From Streptomyces tardus (lineage in GTDB: Bacteria > Actinomycetota > Actinomycetes > Streptomycetales > Streptomycetaceae): a stretch of DNA of 64,000 nt. Below are positions 59,666-64,000 of the stretch, piece after piece. Position 1 is the stretch's first letter. Every line of letters begins with the position of its first letter. The position numbers and the translations under genes were made by a program. A model generated the notes under the pieces. The model made no database searches. It was not told the DNA's origin and was given only the letters and a program-made list of their open reading frames with translations. The stretch lies in assembly GCF_018101125.2 (NCBI RefSeq), contig NZ_JAELVF020000001.1, positions 4,319,629 through 4,383,628 on the forward strand, given 5' to 3'.

Positions 59666-60676
59666 ATGGACATCCTCGCCTATATCCCGAGCCCGTCGTC
59701 CGGTGAGCTGGAACTCGGTCCGCTCCCGCTACGCGGCTACGCGCTGTGCATCCTCGTCGGCATCTTCTTCGCGGTCTGGCTCGGCGGGCGCCGCTGGGTG
59801 GCCCGGGGAGGACGCCCCGGAACCGTCACCGACATCGCCGTCTGGGCCGTGCCCTTCGGTCTCGTCGGCGGTCGCCTCTACCACGTCATCACCGATCACC
59901 AGCTCTACTTCGGCGAGGGCCGGGAGTGGATCGACGCCTTCAAGATCTGGGAGGGCGGCCTCGGCATCTGGGGCGCCGTCGCCCTCGGCGCGGTCGGTGC
60001 CTGGATCGGCTGCCGCCGCCGCGGCATCCCGCTGCCCGCGTACGCGGACGCCGTCGCGCCGGGCGTCGTGCTCGCCCAGGGAATCGGCCGCTGGGGCAAC
60101 TGGTTCAACCAGGAGCTCTACGGCCGTGCCACCGATCTGCCCTGGGCGGTCGAGATCGACAACGGCGTGGACAGCGGCACCTTCCACCCGACCTTCCTGT
60201 ACGAGTCGCTGTGGTGCGTGGGCGTCGCGCTCCTGGTGATCTGGGCCGACCGCCGCTTCACCCTCGGCCACGGACGCGCCTTCGCGCTGTACGTCGCCGC
60301 GTACACGGTCGGGCGGTTCTGGATCGAGTACATGCGGATCGACGAGGCGCACGAGATCCTCGGTCTGCGTCTGAACAACTGGACGTCGTTGCTGGTCTTC
60401 GCCGCCGCCGTGGCCTACCTGGTCATCTCCGCCAAGCGGGCCCCCGGGCGCGAGGAGGTCGTCGAACCCGGTGCGGATGACGACGACCCGGACGGCTCGG
60501 CGAAGAGCGCGAGCGGCTCCGACCGCGGCGCGTCCGACGATGCTGCCGGCAAGACGTCCGACAGCGCGTCCGGCAAGGCGTCCGCGTCCGACGACAGCGC
60601 CGCCGTCGAGTCCGACGCCGGGGGCGCTGCCAAACCGGCGGGCAAGCGGACGGGGAGCGCCCCGACCGGGGACTGA
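59666..60676 (+). CDS. lgt: prolipoprotein diacylglyceryl transferase
   Basis: Lgt attaches diacylglycerol to the lipobox Cys of prolipoproteins, the step before LspA. The 336-residue protein has seven predicted spans and the family motifs LPLRGYALCILVGI, GLVGGRLYHVIT, the Lgt signature GRWGNWFNQELYGR, HPTFLYESLW and YTVGRFWIEYMRIDEAHEI. A C-terminal extension of about 75 residues is Ser/Asp/Ala/Lys-rich and probably disordered. Length without it is normal. A strong hairpin follows. Confidence 0.96.
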   Translation: MDILAYIPSPSSGELELGPLPLRGYALCILVGIFFAVWLGGRRWVARGGRPGTVTDIAVWAVPFGLVGGRLYHVITDHQLYFGEGREWIDAFKIWEGGLGIWGAVALGAVGAWIGCRRRGIPLPAYADAVAPGVVLAQGIGRWGNWFNQELYGRATDLPWAVEIDNGVDSGTFHPTFLYESLWCVGVALLVIWADRRFTLGHGRAFALYVAAYTVGRFWIEYMRIDEAHEILGLRLNNWTSLLVFAAAVAYLVISAKRAPGREEVVEPGADDDDPDGSAKSASGSDRGASDDAAGKTSDSASGKASASDDSAAVESDAGGAAKPAGKRTGSAPTGD

Positions 60677-60715
60677 CCGAGCGAACCGGGCGCCGCGGCG
60701 CCCGTAGCCGAACGA

Positions 60716-60755
60716 AGCGGTGGCCCGTGGGCGCAGCAGCCCACGGGCCACCGCT
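60716..60755 (+). terminator. lgt terminator hairpin
   Basis: AGCGGTGGCCCGTGGGC (60716-60732) pairs perfectly, 17 bp, with 60739-60755 across a 6-base loop, 39 bp after the lgt stop. No strong U-run follows. Confidence 0.88.
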
Positions 60756-61014
60756 CTGTTCCCGGCCCTCTTCCCGGCCCGCGCGGCCGGGACCGCGTGA
60801 GAGGCTCCGCTCGCGAACCGCTTCGAGCCCTCGGGGCGGGCGGAGTCGTACGACTGCGGTGGGTAATGTTTGTTACTCGCCGGTTTCAGTTCGTTTGCTT
60901 CCGGGCAGAAGCCGGAAGCACCGCGGGCAATGGAGCTCGTACCGCGCCGCACGCGGCCGGCAGCCAGGGTCACACCCCCACCAGCACCGGTTGCGCACCC
61001 CTTTTACGTGTCCG

Positions 61015-61146
61015 CATGATGGACCTGTCTATCCAGCCTTTGGCAAGCGATCCATCATGTAATCTGCACGAAAATTTCTGAGAACGCAGAGGGCCAACGT
61101 CGTCCCTCGGCACTTGCACTTGCCACTGACGACGACGGGAGAGCCG
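61015..61146 (+). promoter_or_regulatory. structured gltB upstream region
   Basis: A perfect 9-bp inverted repeat, CATGATGGA (61015-61023) and TCCATCATG (61051-61059), flanks 27 bases with an internal GCCTTTGGC. Immediately after it, GTAAT-CTGCAC-GAAAA (61059-61074) resembles a GlnR half-site pattern (gTnAC-n6-GaAAc), and TAATCT (61060-61065) could be a -10. Nearer the gene, CGTCGTC can pair with GACGACG shortly before the ATG, with ggga as ribosome site. Nitrogen-dependent control is plausible but unproven. Confidence 0.45.
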
Positions 61147-64000
61147 ATGCGTTCAGCGTCCACGGCGGCCCACCCTGCCAAGCAGGGGTTGTACGACCCC
61201 CGGTACGAGCACGACGCCTGCGGTGTCGGTTTCGTGGCCACCCTCACCGGCGAGGCCAGTCACCAGCTCGTTCAGCAGGCGCTGACCGTACTGCGGAACC
61301 TCGAACACCGCGGCGCCACCGGCTCCGAACCGGACTCCGGCGACGGAGCGGGCATTCTGCTCCAGGTCCCGGACGCGTTCCTGCGCGAGGCCGTCTCCTT
61401 CGCACTGCCGGCGCCCGGCGCGTACGCCGTGGGCATCGGCTTCCTGCCCGCCGACGAGAGCGGGGCCGCCGAAGCCGTCTCGCGCATTGAGACGATCGTG
61501 GCCGAGGAAGGGCTCGCGGTCCTCGGTTGGCGCGAGGTGCCGGTCGCTCCCGAGCTGCTCGGCAACGGCGCGCGGGCGACCATGCCCGCCTTCCGCCAGC
61601 TCTTTGTGGCCGACGCCGAGGACGGCGCCGCTACCGCCCAGCCGCGCGAGGGCATCGCCCTGGACCGCGCGGCCTTCGTGGTGCGCAAGCGCGTCGAGCG
61701 CGAGGTGGACGTCTACTTCCCCTCGCTGTCCGCGCGGACCATCGTCTACAAGGGCATGCTCACCACCGGGCAGTTGGAGCCGTTCTTCCCCGACCTCTCC
61801 GACCGAAGGCTCGGTTCGGCGATCGCGCTGGTCCACTCGCGGTTCTCCACCAACACCTTCCCGAGCTGGCCGCTCGCCCACCCGTTCCGCTTCGTGGCGC
61901 ACAACGGCGAGATCAACACCGTCCAGGGCAACCGGAACTGGATGCGTGCCCGGGAGTCGCAGCTGGCCAGCGACCTCTTCGGCGAGGGCGAGCTGGAGCG
62001 GATCTTCCCGATCTGCACCCCGGGCGCCTCGGACTCGGCCTCCTTCGACGAGGTGCTGGAGCTGCTGCACCTCGGTGGCCGCTCCCTGCCGCACTCGGTG
62101 CTGATGATGGTCCCCGAGGCCTGGGAGAACCACGACTCGATGTCGCCGGCCCGGCACGCGTTCTACCGCTACCACTCCACGATGATGGAGCCGTGGGACG
62201 GCCCGGCCTGCGTCACCTTCACCGACGGCACCCAGGTCGGCGCGGTCCTCGACCGCAACGGCCTGCGCCCCGGCCGCTACTGGGTCACCGACGACGGACT
62301 GGTCGTCCTCGGTTCCGAGGTCGGCGTGCTGGACATCGACCCCGCGAAGGTGGTCCGCAAGGGCCGTCTCCAGCCCGGCCGGATGTTCCTGGTGGACACC
62401 GCCGAGCACCGGATCATCGAGGACGACGAGATCAAGTCCGGCCTCGCCGCCGAGCACCCCTATCAGGACTGGCTGGCCGCCGGCCTCACCGAGCTGGCCG
62501 ACCTGCCCGAGCGCGAGCACATCGTGCACACCCACGCCTCGGTCACCCGCCGCCAGCAGACCTTCGGCTATACCGAGGAGGAGCTGCGCATCCTCGTCGC
62601 GCCGATGGCCAAGGCCGGTGCGGAGCCGATCGGTTCGATGGGTACGGACTCGCCGATCGCCGCGCTCTCGGACCGGCCCCGGCTGCTCTTCGACTACTTC
62701 ACCCAGCTCTTCGCACAGGTCACCAACCCGCCGCTGGACGCGATCCGCGAAGAGCTCGTCACCTCGCTGATCTCCCCGCTCGGCCCGGCCGGCAACCTGC
62801 TGGAGCCGTCGGCGGCGTCCTGCCGCAGCGTCACACTGCCCTTCCCGGTGATCGACAACGACGAGCTGGCCAAACTCATCCACATCAACGCCGACGGCGA
62901 CCGACCCGAGTTGAAGGCCGCCACCCTCTCCGGTCTCTACCGCGTCAGCGGCGGCGGCGAGGCGCTGGCCGCCCGTATCGCCGAGATCTGCCAGGAGGCG
63001 GACGCGGCGCTCGCCTCCGGGGCCCGGCTGATCGTGCTCTCCGACCGGCACTCCGACGCCGAGCATGCGCCGATCCCGTCGCTGCTGCTGACCTCCGCCG
63101 TCCACCACCACCTCATCCGCACCAAGAAGCGGACCCAGGTGGGTCTGCTGGTGGAGGCGGGAGACGTCCGCGAGGTGCACCACGTCGCGCTGCTGATCGG
63201 CTACGGCGCGGCGGCGGTCAACCCGTACCTCGCGATGGAGTCGGTCGAGGACCTGGTGCGCGCCGGAACCTTCCTCCCGGAGGGGACCGAGCCCGAGGCG
63301 GCGATCCGCAACCTGATCAAGGCGCTCGGCAAGGGTGTGCTGAAGGTGATGTCCAAGATGGGCATCTCCACCGTCGCCTCCTACCGCGGTGCGCAGGTCT
63401 TCGAGGCGATCGGCCTGGACCCGGCGTTCGTCGACACCTACTTCCACGGGACCACCACCAAGATCGGCGGCGCCGGTCTGGACGTCGTCGCCAAGGAGGT
63501 CGCCGCGCGGCACGCCAAGGCGTACCCGGTCTCGGGGATCTCGCCCGCGCACCGCAGGCTGGAGATCGGCGGCGAGTACCAGTGGCGCCGCGAGGGCGAA
63601 CCGCACCTCTTCGACCCGGACACGGTCTTCCGTCTCCAGCACTCCACCCGCGAGCGCCGTTACGACATCTTCAAGCAGTACACCTCCCGGGTGGACGAGC
63701 AGTCCGAGCGGCTGATGACGCTGCGCGGCCTCTTCCGGCTGGGCGGCGACCGCCCCTCCATCCCGATCGAGGAGGTCGAGCCGGTCTCCGAGATCGTCAA
63801 GCGCTTCTCCACCGGTGCGATGTCCTACGGCTCCATCTCCCAGGAGGCGCACGAGACCCTCGCGATCGCCATGAACCAGCTGGGCGGCAAGTCCAACACC
63901 GGTGAGGGCGGCGAGGACCCGGAGCGGCTGTACGACCCGGCGAGGCGTTCGTCGATCAAGCAGGTCGCCTCCGGACGCTTCGGCGTCACCAGCGAGTACC
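61147..64000 (+). CDS. gltB: glutamate synthase large subunit (5' part, runs off the window)
   Basis: GltB, with GltD, makes glutamate from 2-oxoglutarate and glutamine. About 951 codons of some 1500 are present and the frame is open to the window end. The short propeptide MRSASTAAHPAKQGLYDPRY EHDA ends before the nucleophile Cys25 of CGVGFVATLTGEA, the class II amidotransferase domain. Further motifs are RNLEHRGATGSEPDSGDGAG, STNTFPSWPLAHPFR, HNGEINTVQGN and NGLRPGRYWVTDDG. The central domain follows, then the start of the FMN/Fe-S synthase domain (RFSTGAMSYGSISQEAHE, LGGKSNTGEGGEDPER). The ATG has cgggag upstream. Confidence 0.96.
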   Translation, partial: MRSASTAAHPAKQGLYDPRYEHDACGVGFVATLTGEASHQLVQQALTVLRNLEHRGATGSEPDSGDGAGILLQVPDAFLREAVSFALPAPGAYAVGIGFLPADESGAAEAVSRIETIVAEEGLAVLGWREVPVAPELLGNGARATMPAFRQLFVADAEDGAATAQPREGIALDRAAFVVRKRVEREVDVYFPSLSARTIVYKGMLTTGQLEPFFPDLSDRRLGSAIALVHSRFSTNTFPSWPLAHPFRFVAHNGEINTVQGNRNWMRARESQLASDLFGEGELERIFPICTPGASDSASFDEVLELLHLGGRSLPHSVLMMVPEAWENHDSMSPARHAFYRYHSTMMEPWDGPACVTFTDGTQVGAVLDRNGLRPGRYWVTDDGLVVLGSEVGVLDIDPAKVVRKGRLQPGRMFLVDTAEHRIIEDDEIKSGLAAEHPYQDWLAAGLTELADLPEREHIVHTHASVTRRQQTFGYTEEELRILVAPMAKAGAEPIGSMGTDSPIAALSDRPRLLFDYFTQLFAQVTNPPLDAIREELVTSLISPLGPAGNLLEPSAASCRSVTLPFPVIDNDELAKLIHINADGDRPELKAATLSGLYRVSGGGEALAARIAEICQEADAALASGARLIVLSDRHSDAEHAPIPSLLLTSAVHHHLIRTKKRTQVGLLVEAGDVREVHHVALLIGYGAAAVNPYLAMESVEDLVRAGTFLPEGTEPEAAIRNLIKALGKGVLKVMSKMGISTVASYRGAQVFEAIGLDPAFVDTYFHGTTTKIGGAGLDVVAKEVAARHAKAYPVSGISPAHRRLEIGGEYQWRREGEPHLFDPDTVFRLQHSTRERRYDIFKQYTSRVDEQSERLMTLRGLFRLGGDRPSIPIEEVEPVSEIVKRFSTGAMSYGSISQEAHETLAIAMNQLGGKSNTGEGGEDPERLYDPARRSSIKQVASGRFGVTSEY

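Larger units (their letters stand above)
60677..61146 (+). other. intergenic region between lgt and gltB
   Basis: This 470-bp gap contains the lgt terminator at its start, a GC-poor stretch around 60855-60900 (including GTTAC-TCGCCG-GTTTC at 60872-60887) and the structured gltB leader at 61010-61146. No protein-coding frame with normal codon bias was seen. Confidence 0.55.

Noticed and set aside
61153..63852. An 899-codon open frame antisense to gltB
   Set aside because: It is a shadow of the gltB coding frame with typical mirror composition; gltB has all expected motifs on the plus strand.
1..64000. CRISPR arrays, tRNA/rRNA genes, insertion sequences, attachment sites
   Set aside because: No regularly spaced repeats, no cloverleaf-like CCA-ended genes, no transposase-like proteins and no terminal repeats were seen by eye. 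A tRNAscan or ISfinder run would be decisive.

Overview
This 64 kb window has very high G+C, near-universal G/C at third codon positions, frequent GTG starts and many 4-bp start/stop overlaps. Gene content and order point to a chromosomal core region of a Streptomyces or close relative: a dcw cluster without ftsA, sepF-sepG-divIVA, a priA-type hisA, trpM, and HGxxPAAW and TIGR02234 genes. There are no tRNA or rRNA genes, no CRISPR arrays and no recognisable insertion sequences.

Layout: (1) 1-9.5 kb is the distal dcw cluster on the + strand: murD (3' part only), ftsW, murG, ftsQ, ftsZ, pgeF/ylmD, ylmE, sepF, sepG/ylmG and divIVA, closed by a strong hairpin. (2) ileS lies on the - strand behind an isoleucine T-box leader; its class I signature is the swapped GAHH instead of HxGH. 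(3) 13-25 kb is mixed housekeeping: a DksA/TraR protein with a Lys/Ala-rich arm, lspA, an RluD-type pseudouridine synthase, an MscS channel, a dienelactone-hydrolase-like protein, a broken Ser/Thr kinase locus containing a 68-bp perfect palindrome, a CopD-like membrane protein, a Tat-exported PhoD phosphatase, a small secreted protein and a DsbA-like protein. (4) dnaE is followed by a 51-aa basic protein, a NYN-domain protein, an ABC ATPase/permease pair, a membrane protein, YbaK, a LON-domain protein and a large membrane-anchored repeat protein. (5) 37.3-43 kb is the histidine operon hisD-hisC-hisB-(51-aa membrane protein)-hisH-priA-ridA-hisF. (6) A C39-like peptidase gene with an in-frame amber codon and a TIGR03085 gene precede hisI-trpE-TIGR02234-HGxxPAAW-DUF2752-trpC-trpM-trpB-trpA. 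(7) 52.4-58.5 kb on the - strand is a transport/signalling block: a DUF485+ActP-type symporter pair, then a LytS-type kinase, a LytTR regulator, a second small membrane protein and a second sodium:solute symporter, the last four translationally coupled. (8) A second DsbA-like gene, lgt and a long structured leader precede gltB, which runs off the end.

How they fit together: the first 9.5 kb makes septal peptidoglycan precursors (MurD, MurG), the septal glycosyltransferase (FtsW), the divisome (FtsQ, FtsZ, SepF, SepG) and the polar-growth scaffold (DivIVA). LspA and Lgt are two lipoprotein maturation steps at opposite ends of the window. The his and trp sets are interlocked: PriA can serve both pathways and no trpF is seen, and hisI overlaps trpE. 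The observations most worth a second look are the GAHH IleRS with its T-box, the palindrome/inversion in the kinase locus, the amber-interrupted peptidase, the coupled LytS/LytTR-symporter block and the structured gltB leader.
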